From positions 5,903,001-5,967,000 of the forward strand of contig NZ_CP150265.1 of assembly GCF_037976325.1 (NCBI RefSeq): a stretch of DNA of 64,000 nucleotides. The letters are read 5' to 3'. The notes beneath the pieces were generated by a model. The model was not told the origin of the DNA. It did no database searches and saw only the letters and a list, made by a program, of their open reading frames with translations. Positions 16,749 to 24,268 of this stretch are shown here, piece after piece. Position 1 is the first letter of the stretch. Every line of letters starts with the position of its first letter. Source of the DNA: Paenibacillus sp. FSL K6-3182. GTDB taxonomy: Bacteria; Bacillota; Bacilli; Paenibacillales; Paenibacillaceae. The translations under genes and the position numbers were made by a program.

Positions 16749-17066
16749 TTACGATTCAATCGTTTCAGCCTTAAATACATTGTCTAACTTGTCTTCAGGC
16801 GTAAGTCTTTTCTTAAGCGGCACCTTAACGTCTCTTCCCAATTCTTTGAAGAAGGTTTCAACGTCACATTCGATTTTGTCCACAAATACGGACAATTTGC
16901 CTCTTTCGATAATCGCTTCATTGCCTTCTGCAGGTACAGTTACTTCGATTGAGTATTTTTTCATTAAGGTATTGCTGTACCGTGCGAAAATCTCAAGCAA
17001 TTCCTCGTTGTTAAATTTGCTAATCGCTGCTTGTCCCTTGTTCGTAAAGTTTAAGTTTATTTTCAT
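16749..17066 (-). CDS. Hypothetical protein between the two tRNA clusters
   Basis: A 105-residue soluble protein I do not recognise. It is Lys/Glu-rich with a beta-strand-like start (MKINLNFTNKG), a helical middle (NEELLEIFARYSNTLMKKY) and a basic stretch (VKVPLKKRLTPEDK); no signal peptide, membrane segment or cysteine pair is seen apart from one Cys. A TGAGGAGCTG ribosome-binding site lies at proper distance before the ATG, and codon use looks like that of neighbours, which supports a real gene. It sits exactly between two near-identical tRNA triplets, so it may have been carried along with the duplication. Confidence 0.7.
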   Translation of the reverse strand: MKINLNFTNKGQAAISKFNNEELLEIFARYSNTLMKKYSIEVTVPAEGNEAIIERGKLSVFVDKIECDVETFFKELGRDVKVPLKKRLTPEDKLDNVFKAETIES

Positions 17067-17127
17067 GTTTACAGCTCCTCATCTCTAATGATGCATCTGT
17101 TTTCACGGCTCGAGCAACTTATAACGA

Positions 17128-17172
17128 AAAAACCACTCTCTAGTCAGATTTATGATCTGAATATAAAGTGGC
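17128..17172 (-). terminator. Probable terminator after tRNA-Leu copy 2
   Basis: On the minus strand CCACT and AGTGG enclose an inner CAGAT/ATCTG hairpin, and the outer arm runs into six T residues. Confidence 0.6.
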
Positions 17173-17246
17173 ATCATCTATCAGAAAAGTGCATGCAAAA
17201 TGACACCTTCTAAGTTCACCTATATACATCGGCAAAGAGTAAGTTA

Positions 17247-17331
17247 TGGTGCGGTAGACAGGATTTGAACCTGCACGTCCATGGGACACTACCCCCTCAA
17301 GATAGCGTGTCTGCCGTTCCACCACTACCGC
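17247..17331 (-). tRNA. tRNA-Leu (anticodon GAG), copy 2
   Basis: 85 nt including CCA; same acceptor, anticodon loop TTGAGGG and class II variable arm as copy 1, with a single difference in the variable arm (CATGGGAC instead of CATTGGAC on the plus strand). Confidence 0.96.
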
Positions 17332-17380
17332 ACATTTATAAGTCGAACGTTCATCGCTCTCATCTTCTTAATCAAGAAAA

Positions 17381-17456
17381 TGGTGAGCCATGAAGGACTC
17401 GAACCTTCGACACCCTGATTAAAAGTCAGGTGCTCTACCAACTGAGCTAATGGCTC
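17381..17456 (-). tRNA. tRNA-Lys (anticodon TTT), copy 2
   Basis: 76 nt including CCA, anticodon loop CTTTTAA. Flanking spacers are diverged versions of those around copy 1. Confidence 0.96.
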
Positions 17457-17512
17457 TCGCTGTAATTGTAAACGAGCTCCGAAGAGCTAGTACATTTTTT
17501 TGTGTGAATAAT

Positions 17513-17587
17513 TGGTGACCCGTAGGGGACTCGAACCCCTGTTACCTCCGTGAAAGGGAGGTGTCTTAACCACTTGACCAACGGGCC
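17513..17587 (-). tRNA. tRNA-Glu (anticodon TTC), copy 2
   Basis: 75 nt including CCA, anticodon loop CTTTCAC. It follows an apparent terminator (17640-17664) on the minus strand, so it is expressed by readthrough or from a promoter I could not identify. Confidence 0.96.
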
Positions 17588-17639
17588 ATACAGAACACTT
17601 CAAATGAGATTTCCACGATGCTGCAACCACTGTGGCAAA

Positions 17640-17664
17640 TAAAAAAGACCGGATGAACGGTCTT
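17640..17664 (-). terminator. Intrinsic terminator inside the tRNA array
   Basis: On the minus strand AAGACCG, loop TTCATC, CGGTCTT, then a T-run. It lies between tRNA-Ser and tRNA-Glu copy 2 and would split the array into two units. Confidence 0.75.
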
Positions 17665-17692
17665 CCCGTTGCAAACACTTGTGAGAAAAATG

Positions 17693-17783
17693 TGGCGGAG
17701 AGAGAGGGATTCGAACCCTCGCACCACTTACGCAGTCTAACCCCTTAGCAGAGGGTCCCCTTGAGCCACTTGGGTATCTCTCC
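17693..17783 (-). tRNA. tRNA-Ser (anticodon GCT)
   Basis: 91 nt including CCA. The acceptor arms GGAGAGA/TCTCTCC pair, the anticodon stem ACCCT/GGGGT holds loop CTGCTAA, and a long class II variable arm is present. Confidence 0.95.
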
Positions 17784-17788
17784 AAATC

Positions 17789-17864
17789 TGGCTCCCCGAA
17801 CAGGACTCGAACCTGTGACAACTCGATTAACAGTCGAGTGCTCTACCAACTGAGCTATCAGGGA
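17789..17864 (-). tRNA. tRNA-Asn (anticodon GTT)
   Basis: 76 nt including CCA. The acceptor starts TCCCTGA, the anticodon stem CTCGA/TCGAG has loop CTGTTAA. First tRNA of the array, only 5 nt before tRNA-Ser. Confidence 0.96.
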
Positions 17865-17885
17865 AAAGTAAAAGTGACAAGTAAT

Positions 17886-17914
17886 AATATATCATGTACT
17901 ACTTTGATTGTCAA
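17886..17914 (-). promoter_or_regulatory. Promoter of the tRNA-Asn/Ser unit
   Basis: Consensus TTGACA (complement at 17909-17914) and TATATT (complement at 17886-17891), spacer 17 bp. It overlaps the 3' end of the SprT-like gene. Confidence 0.8.
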
Positions 17915-18371
17915 TCACTTTTAACACTAATTTTCCGCGACATTTTCCACAAGCGTATTTAGCCGGATCAATCTTCCTTTTGCGCAGATACTCCATCCCG
18001 CATTTGGTACAAATAAGCTTGTACCGAAATGGCTGCTGCTTACGCTGCGCGCGTTCAGGCAAGGACTGACAATAGCGTGAGCCGCCTACCTGAGCCAGCA
18101 GCTGTTTGAATTCAATATCGCGATGCTGGTACCCCCGCTTCAATATATGCAAGTGATAATGGCAAAGCTCATGCTTAATAATTTTCTCGGTTTCTTCATG
18201 CCCGAAAGCCGAAAGCTGATGAGGACTGATCTCAATATTATGGGACCTTGTGAAGTAGCGTCCTCCTGTTGCTTTAAGTCGGCTGTTGAATGTAGCTTGA
18301 TGTAAAAACGGACGATTAAAAAAGGTTATCGAAATATGCTCAACCCATTGCTGAAGCGCCTCATTATTCAT
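17892..18371 (-). CDS. SprT-like zinc metalloprotease-fold protein
   Basis: A 159-residue SprT-family protein. The zinc-binding HExxH motif is HELCH (residues 67-71), followed by HYH..H. A C-terminal zinc ribbon has CTKCG and CGKC pairs (about 120-145). SprT-like domains resemble the SPRTN protease that degrades DNA-crosslinked proteins; the bacillar relative (YdcK) has no settled role. Position near cmpA and tex matches the B. subtilis ydcI-ydcK neighbourhood. Its last codons overlap the tRNA promoter. Confidence 0.92.
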   Translation of the reverse strand: MNNEALQQWVEHISITFFNRPFLHQATFNSRLKATGGRYFTRSHNIEISPHQLSAFGHEETEKIIKHELCHYHLHILKRGYQHRDIEFKQLLAQVGGSRYCQSLPERAQRKQQPFRYKLICTKCGMEYLRKRKIDPAKYACGKCRGKLVLKVIDNQSST

Positions 18372-18502
18372 TCATTATTCTCCCCCAACTACTTGAATTT
18401 TAAAGCTGGCATAGGCTACACTGTCAAGTAGGAATTATTAAATGTGCAGAAAATTTACAGTATATCTACGGTAACAAACTAAAGGGGAGATCAATAATTA
18501 TT

Positions 18503-18865
18503 ATGGCAACTATGCGCTACGTCCTATTGAAACAAAATGACATCATCTTTTTCGTGGAAATGCCTGAATCGCACGCTTATCAGCTAAGCGCGCTTAACCT
18601 CCGGCTTCATAAAGAAATTGACAAGCTAACGGCAGAGCATGTTCCAGTATTGCCTTATGCTGTAGCTGAGTGCAACGATGTTGAGCTTCACGACAATTCC
18701 ATTAATATCGTCTCGGGCCTGGATTACATCAACAGCCTTGAGAAGGATTTTGCCGGCGTTCAAGAGAAGTCCTATCCGCTTATTTCGCTTTTAACAGAAA
18801 TTCGCGCTCTGCAAGCTCAGCTTGAACAGTGGTACGAAGAGTATGAAGAAGAACAGAGTATATAG
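18503..18865 (+). CDS. Conserved hypothetical protein
   Basis: A 120-residue soluble protein of unknown function. It starts MATMRYVLLKQNDIIFFVEMPE, has an alternating beta/alpha look in residues 1-70, and ends in a strongly acidic helix (LQAQLEQWYEEYEEEQSI). No known catalytic motif or signal peptide is visible. A GGGGAG ribosome-binding site lies 13 nt before the ATG; an in-frame ATG three codons later is also possible. It lies directly upstream of cmpA in the same direction, and its transcript would run into the cmpA hairpin. Confidence 0.75.
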   Translation: MATMRYVLLKQNDIIFFVEMPESHAYQLSALNLRLHKEIDKLTAEHVPVLPYAVAECNDVELHDNSINIVSGLDYINSLEKDFAGVQEKSYPLISLLTEIRALQAQLEQWYEEYEEEQSI

Positions 18866-18888
18866 GTAGGACCTGCACGGACACACGC

Positions 18889-18933
18889 CCTTCCCCATAT
18901 TGTAGTATTACAACAAGTTAGGCCTGGGGAAGG
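18889..18933 (+). promoter_or_regulatory. Hairpin sequestering the cmpA ribosome-binding site
   Basis: CCTTCCCCA (18889-18897) pairs perfectly with TGGGGAAGG (18925-18933), which contains most of the cmpA AAGGAG. An inner TTGTA-GTAT-TACAA hairpin lies within. There is no T-run, so it is not a terminator. Confidence 0.6.
18896..18904 (+). promoter_or_regulatory. Possible mother-cell sigma (SigE/SigK-like) -10 element for cmpA
   Basis: CATATTGTA fits the SigK -10 pattern CATANNNTA and partly the SigE one. A transcript starting about 7 nt downstream would lack the left arm of the hairpin. The -35 is not clear. Confidence 0.35.
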
Positions 18934-18945
18934 AGAACGATAGGT

Positions 18946-19098
18946 ATGCCACAGTGGCTGTGCAATCAAATGATGCGTGCATTTCAAAAGAAAGACCGCA
19001 GACAAATTAAGCTGCTTAATGACTGCTGGTATTTTTACCGCAACAAACAAGGTTCAAAGGAAGAAGGCACCGGAACCGAATTCACCGAATTTCAGTAA
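18946..19098 (+). CDS. cmpA: Cortex morphogenetic protein CmpA
   Basis: A 50-residue sporulation protein. The first 37 residues match CmpA: MPQWLCNQMMRAFQ, then RRQIKLLNDCWYFYRNKQ, the conserved core. In B. subtilis CmpA (about 37 aa) acts as an adaptor directing ClpXP to degrade SpoIVA when coat and cortex assembly fails. Here a 13-residue tail beginning KEEGTG extends it. AAGGAG (18930-18935) is 10 nt before the ATG but is paired in a hairpin. It sits between a hypothetical gene and a bidirectional terminator, near SprT-like and tex genes as in Bacillus. Confidence 0.9.
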   Translation: MPQWLCNQMMRAFQKKDRRQIKLLNDCWYFYRNKQGSKEEGTGTEFTEFQ

Positions 19099-19225
19099 TG
19101 AATCTCTGCCCAACCACATAACCGTATACGGCTGTTGCCATACTTTGAAGGGATTAGCTCGTTTAAACGGTGAATTAAAGCAGAATGCAATGGCGAACTC
19201 CTAATTACTTATCGTTAGAATAACA

Positions 19226-19262
19226 AAAGCGACCCCCACTATCTGAGGGTCGCTTTTTTGTT
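19226..19262. terminator. Bidirectional intrinsic terminator
   Basis: GCGACCC/GGGTCGC stem flanked by A- and T-runs that extend the pairing, between cmpA (plus) and the nitroreductase gene (minus). Confidence 0.9.
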
Positions 19263-19282
19263 ATTGTTTGGTTATCGATAAA

Positions 19283-19954
19283 TTAAAATTTGTTGAAAAA
19301 TGTAACATCATCAACCGATAGACGAGTTGTTTCACGGCCTTCTACTGCTGCTTTGCCAATTGGAAGCATCAATGTCGGCAAATAACGATCCGAAATATTA
19401 AACAGTTCCATCACTTGATCACGGTTATATCCGCCCATAGGAACGGAATCATACCCTTTAGCACGAGCTGTCAGCATAAGCTGCATCGCCACTAGGCCTG
19501 TGTCAAATACAACGATTTCTTTCAAGCGCTCTGCTGGCAAAGCTGAGTACATTTTCGTAGAATTCGCAATAAAGTTGTTGCCCACTTCTTCAGTCATGAA
19601 ACCTGCTTCAATCGCAGATCCATAAATTTTTTCGGACAACGTGTACATTTCCAAATCAGCTAGAACAATAACAATCGCTGATGCAGCAGCTACCTGCTTT
19701 TGGTTAAATGCGATGGGAAGCAGCTTTTGCTTCAGTTCAGGATCAGTTACAACGAGAAAACGCCAAGGCTGCATATTCGATGAAGATGGCGCTTTGATCG
19801 CAGTTGCAAGAATGTCTCTGATTTCTTCCTCAGAAATTACTGCACTGCTGTCGTATTCACGTACAGAACGACGGCTATTTAAAACATCAAAGAAAGTTGC
19901 ATTCAATTGTTCATTCGTTTGAGTTTCTTGTGAATTGCTTTGAGTTGTTGTCAT
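19283..19954 (-). CDS. Nitroreductase-family NAD(P)H:FMN oxidoreductase
   Basis: A 223-residue flavoprotein. Family motifs include RRSVREYDSSAVISEEEI with the FMN-phosphate-binding Arg pair, the SSSNMQPWRFLVV segment, and GLVAMQLMLTARAKGYDSVPMGGY. It likely reduces quinones, nitro compounds or other electrophiles with NAD(P)H. A Gln/Asn/Thr-rich N-terminal tail of about 18 residues precedes the domain. The promoter upstream has a palindrome inside its spacer, and an Rrf2 regulator gene lies just upstream in the same direction, so redox- or electrophile-dependent repression is likely. Confidence 0.92.
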   Translation of the reverse strand: MTTTQSNSQETQTNEQLNATFFDVLNSRRSVREYDSSAVISEEEIRDILATAIKAPSSSNMQPWRFLVVTDPELKQKLLPIAFNQKQVAAASAIVIVLADLEMYTLSEKIYGSAIEAGFMTEEVGNNFIANSTKMYSALPAERLKEIVVFDTGLVAMQLMLTARAKGYDSVPMGGYNRDQVMELFNISDRYLPTLMLPIGKAAVEGRETTRLSVDDVTFFNKF

Positions 19955-20015
19955 ATGGTTCCCTCCAAAGGAAAATTTTTATCTGTGCAAGATTCTACTC
20001 AGTTAATCTCGCGAA

Positions 20016-20079
20016 TATACTGTGCTTCGCAGGGCACAGTTAATGAAAGATGAACTGTATCATTTATATACACAGTATA
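20016..20079 (-). promoter_or_regulatory. Promoter and operator sites for the nitroreductase gene
   Basis: The palindrome TATAC-ACA-GTATA (20067-20079) sits inside the spacer of a promoter with TTGACA (complement 20085-20090) and TATAAA (complement 20063-20068), 16 bp apart. A further inverted half-site TATACTGTG occurs at 20016-20024, beside another inverted repeat ACTGTGC/GCACAGT (20019-20025, 20034-20040), in the predicted 5' UTR. Confidence 0.65.
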
Positions 20080-20132
20080 GGTCGTGTCAATACTTTTGTC
20101 AATCGACTAACTTTAGTAAATTTAATTACTTT

Positions 20133-20579
20133 TTAAGAAGAATTAGGCAATGTTTTTTGAGCAAGCTGCGCAATTGTAAACTGCTGCAGTGTTTCGATCG
20201 TATTCTGTTCAATCTCATTTGCAATATCCATGAATGCTGATTTCATATTCAATCCAGCATCATGCAGGCTGATTGTATCCAGCATGCCGCTGCAGAGAGG
20301 TTCTCCTACTTTGAGAGCAATGTACACCTCAGCGAGCGATATCGCCTCTGGAGGGCGTTTCAGCCTATAACCTCCATCACGGCCTTCTCTTGTTTCAATT
20401 AATTGCCCAGCAGCCAGCTTAGCCAGCACTTTCCGCAATTGTGTTGCTTCCGAGTTCAAGCAGCCGGCAATAGCCGCACTAGGATAACATTCTGATTTGT
20501 GCGATAAAATAACGAGTGCCTGCAAAGCGAGTCCAAACCATTTTGAATGGGTCGATCCGCTTGCCTTTTCTGTCTTCAT
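20133..20579 (-). CDS. Rrf2-family transcriptional regulator
   Basis: A 148-residue winged-helix regulator. The Rrf2 pattern is clear: FGLALQALVILS, SAAIAGCLNSEATQLRKVLAKLAAGQLIETREGRDGGYRLKRPPEAISLAEVYIAL. The GRDGGYRL wing is diagnostic. The three-cysteine Fe-S ligand set of IscR/NsrR is absent; only two separated Cys are seen, so it resembles YwnA/CymR types sensing by thiol or partner protein. I prefer the ATG at 20579 (ribosome-binding site 10 nt away) over 20585 or 20624. It precedes the nitroreductase gene and is probably its repressor. Confidence 0.9.
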   Translation of the reverse strand: MKTEKASGSTHSKWFGLALQALVILSHKSECYPSAAIAGCLNSEATQLRKVLAKLAAGQLIETREGRDGGYRLKRPPEAISLAEVYIALKVGEPLCSGMLDTISLHDAGLNMKSAFMDIANEIEQNTIETLQQFTIAQLAQKTLPNSS

Positions 20580-20634
20580 CGTCATCTCACTCCTTTTGTA
20601 GGGTAGTAGGCGATGCCCATGCACTTGTTAAATT

Positions 20635-20670
20635 ATAAAGGGCTTGCCTCCAAACAGGCAAGCCCTTTAT
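20635..20670 (-). terminator. Intrinsic terminator after tex
   Basis: A perfect 15-bp stem (20635-20649 with 20656-20670, loop CCAAAC) centred on GGGCTTGCCT, with A/T ends, just after the tex stop codon. Confidence 0.9.
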
Positions 20671-20682
20671 ATATGGAAACCG

Positions 20683-22941
20683 TTAGTTAGGCTTGCGCAT
20701 CGTCAAGCTTACTCGGCCTTTTTTCGAATCGACACTAAGCACCCATACCGTAACCGTATCACCAACAGATACAACATCCATCGGACGTTTAACGAATTTA
20801 TCGCTGAGCTGCGAAATATGAACGAGCCCATCATTTTTGATGCCGATATCGACAAACGCACCAAAATCGATGACATTGCGCACAGTCCCGTGAAGTTCCA
20901 TTCCTGGTGCCAGATCCTCGATATTGAGTACATCAGTATGGAAAATCGGGGGAGGAAGCTCTTCACGCGGGTCGCGACCCGGACGAAGTAAGCTATCCAT
21001 GATGTCCCGCAAAGTAGGTACGCCCACGCCAAGCGTTGGCGCGATACGATCTGCGTCTAGCTCCGCAAGCTTCGTTCTTAGCTCCTCAGAGCCTAACTGT
21101 TTAAGGCTAAGGCCCATCTCACTAAACAGCTTGTCTACAACCTCATAAGATTCCGGATGAATCGGCGTGCTGTCTAGAGGATTGACTGGTTCGGCAATTC
21201 TCAAGAAACCAATACATTGCTCATATGATTTTGCGCCAAGACGCGGTACCTTCTGCAGCTGGTTTCGTTTAATGAAGCGTCCGTTTTCGTCACGGTATTT
21301 CACGATATTTTTAGCGATGGTAGCATTAATGCCCGCCACGTAGGATAACAAGGATGCTGATGCGGTGTTCACATCGACGCCAACATGGTTAACCGCTGAT
21401 TCAACTACACCGCCAAGCGTCTCATCGAGGCGCTTCTGACTAACGTCATGCTGATATTGTCCAACTCCGATTGCTTTAGGCTCGATTTTAACGAGCTCTG
21501 CAAGCGGGTCTTGCAATCTGCGGGCAATCGACACTGCGCTGCGCTCTGCGACGTCTAGCGCGGGAAACTCCTCCTGAGCGAGCTTAGAGGCCGAATAAAC
21601 GCTTGCCCCTGCTTCATTGACAATTATGTACTTAAGCTCAGCGCCGCCCGCTCCGGCCGCCTTGCGCTTGCCTATTAAGTCGGCAATAAATTGCTCCGTC
21701 TCACGTGAGGCTGTTCCGTTGCCTATAACGATCAATTCTACTTTGTATTTATCAATTAAACCATTGATGAGCTTCTCAGCCTCAGCCACTTTGTTGTTCG
21801 GAGGAGTTGGATAAGATACCGCAACCTCCAGCAATTTGCCAATATCATCAATGACTGCTAGTTTGCACCCGGTACGGAAAGCCGGATCAACTCCGAGCAC
21901 GATATTTCCGCGAACGGGCGGTTGAAGCAGCAGATTGCGCAAGTTTTCAGAGAAAATGGAAATAGCATGCTCCTCTGCCTTTTCTGTCAGCTCGCCACGA
22001 ACCTCACGCTCAATGGATGGGGAGATAAGACGCTTATACGAGTCTTCAATGACCGATACTAGCACCTCGCGTACAGACTGCGCAGTTCCGTTTCTAAGCA
22101 GCTTTCTCTGGATATGCTCATGAATGCGTTCCGTAGGAACATCAAAGGCAACACGCAGCACATCCTCGCGTTCAGCACGATTAATCGCAAGAACACGATG
22201 TGGAGGAAGCTTTCGAACCGGCTCCTGATAGCTGTAATACATCTCGTATACCGTTTCCTCAGCAGCATTTTTTGCTTCTGTCTTGATTAGCGCTTGATCA
22301 AATGTAAATTTGCGAACCCAAGCACGAATAGATGCATCATCGGCAATATTTTCGGCAATGATGTCCGAAGCTCCATTTAAAGCATCCTGAGCAGTCGGTA
22401 CACCTTTTTCCTCGTTCACATAACGAGCAGCTTCAACAAGCGGATCACCGCTGCGCGGCTGTGACCACAGCCATTCTGATAGCGGCTCCAGTCCTCTTTC
22501 CTTCGCGACGCTCGCACGAGTCTTCCGCTTTTGCCGATATGGCCGGTATAGATCTTCTATCTCTTGCAGCTTCACCGATTGGGTAATCGAAGCGCGCAGC
22601 TCTTCAGTCAGTTTGCCTTGCTCATCAATTAGACGAATAACCTCGCGTTTGCGCTCTTCCAGGTTCCGCATATATTGCAGCTTCTCTTCGATTGCTCTTA
22701 GATCATTTTCATCTAGCTCACCTGTCATCTCTTTGCGATAACGCGCGATAAATGGAATGGTGTTGCCCTCATCAAGCAAGCCTACTGCAGATTTCACTTT
22801 TGTTACCGGGATCGATAACTGTGCAGCTATTCCAGTAATGATTCGCTGACTTTCGGCAGCTTTCTGTTCCACTGTCAATTTCGATTTTCCCGCATTTTCT
22901 TCTACATCATCTGTAAAATGCTGTACCTTTGTATCCGCCAA
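20683..22941 (-). CDS. tex: Tex-family RNA-binding protein (S1 domain)
   Basis: A 752-residue cytosolic nucleic-acid-binding protein of the Tex/YdcI family. In order: N-terminal Tex helical region with IPFIARYRKEMTGELDE, a YqgF/RNase H-like domain (VLGVDPAFRTGCKLAVID, about 335-460), helix-hairpin-helix part (VVESAVNHVGVDVNTASASLLSYVAGI), and C-terminal S1 domain (about 665-740, GTVRNVIDFGAFVDIG with VHISQLSDKFV). An unusual 25-residue leader precedes the family start. The role is in RNA metabolism and transcription-coupled processes; details differ between species. Confidence 0.95.
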   Translation of the reverse strand: MADTKVQHFTDDVEENAGKSKLTVEQKAAESQRIITGIAAQLSIPVTKVKSAVGLLDEGNTIPFIARYRKEMTGELDENDLRAIEEKLQYMRNLEERKREVIRLIDEQGKLTEELRASITQSVKLQEIEDLYRPYRQKRKTRASVAKERGLEPLSEWLWSQPRSGDPLVEAARYVNEEKGVPTAQDALNGASDIIAENIADDASIRAWVRKFTFDQALIKTEAKNAAEETVYEMYYSYQEPVRKLPPHRVLAINRAEREDVLRVAFDVPTERIHEHIQRKLLRNGTAQSVREVLVSVIEDSYKRLISPSIEREVRGELTEKAEEHAISIFSENLRNLLLQPPVRGNIVLGVDPAFRTGCKLAVIDDIGKLLEVAVSYPTPPNNKVAEAEKLINGLIDKYKVELIVIGNGTASRETEQFIADLIGKRKAAGAGGAELKYIIVNEAGASVYSASKLAQEEFPALDVAERSAVSIARRLQDPLAELVKIEPKAIGVGQYQHDVSQKRLDETLGGVVESAVNHVGVDVNTASASLLSYVAGINATIAKNIVKYRDENGRFIKRNQLQKVPRLGAKSYEQCIGFLRIAEPVNPLDSTPIHPESYEVVDKLFSEMGLSLKQLGSEELRTKLAELDADRIAPTLGVGVPTLRDIMDSLLRPGRDPREELPPPIFHTDVLNIEDLAPGMELHGTVRNVIDFGAFVDIGIKNDGLVHISQLSDKFVKRPMDVVSVGDTVTVWVLSVDSKKGRVSLTMRKPN

Positions 22942-22964
22942 ACGTCATGCCCCTTCCTCATGCT

Positions 22965-23630
22965 TCATGCACCCGTATATGGGTTGTTCGCCATTTCAAA
23001 ACCAATCGTCGTACGTCCGCCATGTCCTGGATATACAATGACTTCTGGGTTTAGTTTGTACAGCTTCAAGCGAATGGAGTCATATAAATCACGTTCACGT
23101 CCACCTGGCAGGTCCGTTCGGCCAACTGACATTTTGAATAGCACATCGCCTGAGAACAGATGGTTGCCGTGCAGGAAGCTTACGCTGCCGGGAGAATGCC
23201 CCGGTGTATGCATGACTCGGAAAGATAATCCAAGCAGCGATAAGGTTTGACCTTCCGCGAGCGCATATTCAGCGAGATCCGTTGAGAGCGGAGGCGTTAC
23301 ATCCTGCCATCTCATTGAACCATTTTTACGCGGATCCGTTAGCCAGTCTGCCTCCAAGTCATGTATGTACACAGGACAGTCAGCGAGCTTTCGCACTTCA
23401 TCCACTCCGCCCATATGATCGAAATGAGCGTGAGTCAATAGAATTGCCTCCACCTTCACACCTTTAAGGCGCTCAATCAGCTTGCGCGGATTCATTCCTG
23501 GATCAATCACGATGCCGCGTTCCTGCGCCTCTTCACCATTTACTGTTGCAGGCTCCTTCACCGTAATGAGATAAGCATTCGTTTGCAGGGGACCTAATGT
23601 AAATGTTTCAATCTTCATATTCTCACTCAT
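22965..23630 (-). CDS. MBL-fold hydrolase (glyoxalase II-like, YqgX type)
   Basis: A 221-residue metallo-beta-lactamase-fold protein. Zinc ligands are visible in THAHFDHMGG, in HTPGHSPGS and in LFSGDVLF, and a final PGHGG. The FKMSVGRTDLPGG loop is typical of the small glyoxalase II-like group. A hydroxyacylglutathione or bacillithiol-thioester substrate is a family-based guess. It is 6 nt downstream of the thioredoxin-like gene and 23 nt upstream of tex, so these three probably share a transcript. Confidence 0.9.
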   Translation of the reverse strand: MSENMKIETFTLGPLQTNAYLITVKEPATVNGEEAQERGIVIDPGMNPRKLIERLKGVKVEAILLTHAHFDHMGGVDEVRKLADCPVYIHDLEADWLTDPRKNGSMRWQDVTPPLSTDLAEYALAEGQTLSLLGLSFRVMHTPGHSPGSVSFLHGNHLFSGDVLFKMSVGRTDLPGGRERDLYDSIRLKLYKLNPEVIVYPGHGGRTTIGFEMANNPYTGA

Positions 23631-23636
23631 ATTCGT

Positions 23637-24203
23637 TTAAAATGACTCCAACAAAGTGCGGAGCTCTTTCACAATAACGGATTGATATTCAGTTCCTTCT
23701 CCATAACGACGGCCAATTTCCTGTCTTGTAATCGCCAGCTTCTCTTGATAGTCGGCTGCTTCACGGTCAGGATTTTCTTTTTTGAACGCGAGCATAGCTT
23801 CCTGAACATGAGTAGGACGCGGTCCCCACTTACCTAGCACTGCTCCGCCTGTATCCGCAACAATAACGACAGGTACAGAACGGCCGCCAAGTGTCAAAAA
23901 TTGATCCATCGTGTCGAGATGCTCTTCCATAATGAGCACGTCAATCGGAACGCCGCTGTTCTCAAGCGCTTTGAATACAACAGGAATATTGCGTACAACA
24001 TCGCCACACCAATCAGCCATCAAGATCAATACACGTAGATCATCACGATTGTTAAGCGAATCAAAATATTCCTTATCGCTCTCGTCGGTCCAAACGAACT
24101 TTTCCGACCAATCCAAAAACTGCTCTTTATTTTTGGTCATGCCGTCAATAAATTGTTGCGGGCTAATCCCTTTGCCCAGTTTATCTGCAATGCTTTTGCT
24201 CAT
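23637..24203 (-). CDS. Thioredoxin-family protein with single active-site Cys
   Basis: A 188-residue thioredoxin-fold protein (Thioredoxin_9 type). The redox region reads LILMADWCGDVVRNIPV: one Cys where CxxC would give two, so disulfide exchange as in thioredoxin is unlikely without a partner thiol. The cis-Pro loop is RSVPVVIV. The C-terminal third is helical. Bacillar relatives are described only as thioredoxin family. Same strand as the MBL hydrolase, gap 6 nt. Confidence 0.85.
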   Translation of the reverse strand: MSKSIADKLGKGISPQQFIDGMTKNKEQFLDWSEKFVWTDESDKEYFDSLNNRDDLRVLILMADWCGDVVRNIPVVFKALENSGVPIDVLIMEEHLDTMDQFLTLGGRSVPVVIVADTGGAVLGKWGPRPTHVQEAMLAFKKENPDREAADYQEKLAITRQEIGRRYGEGTEYQSVIVKELRTLLESF

Positions 24204-24268
24204 ATGAATCCCTCTTTCGTCTATTTAATGGTTGCTCATCAGAAAAAAATGCAAGGTTGACTGTTCTA

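Noticed and set aside
17487..17821. Two minus-strand open frames across the tRNA-Glu, Ser and Asn genes
   Set aside because: They read through tRNA genes and have no ribosome-binding site.
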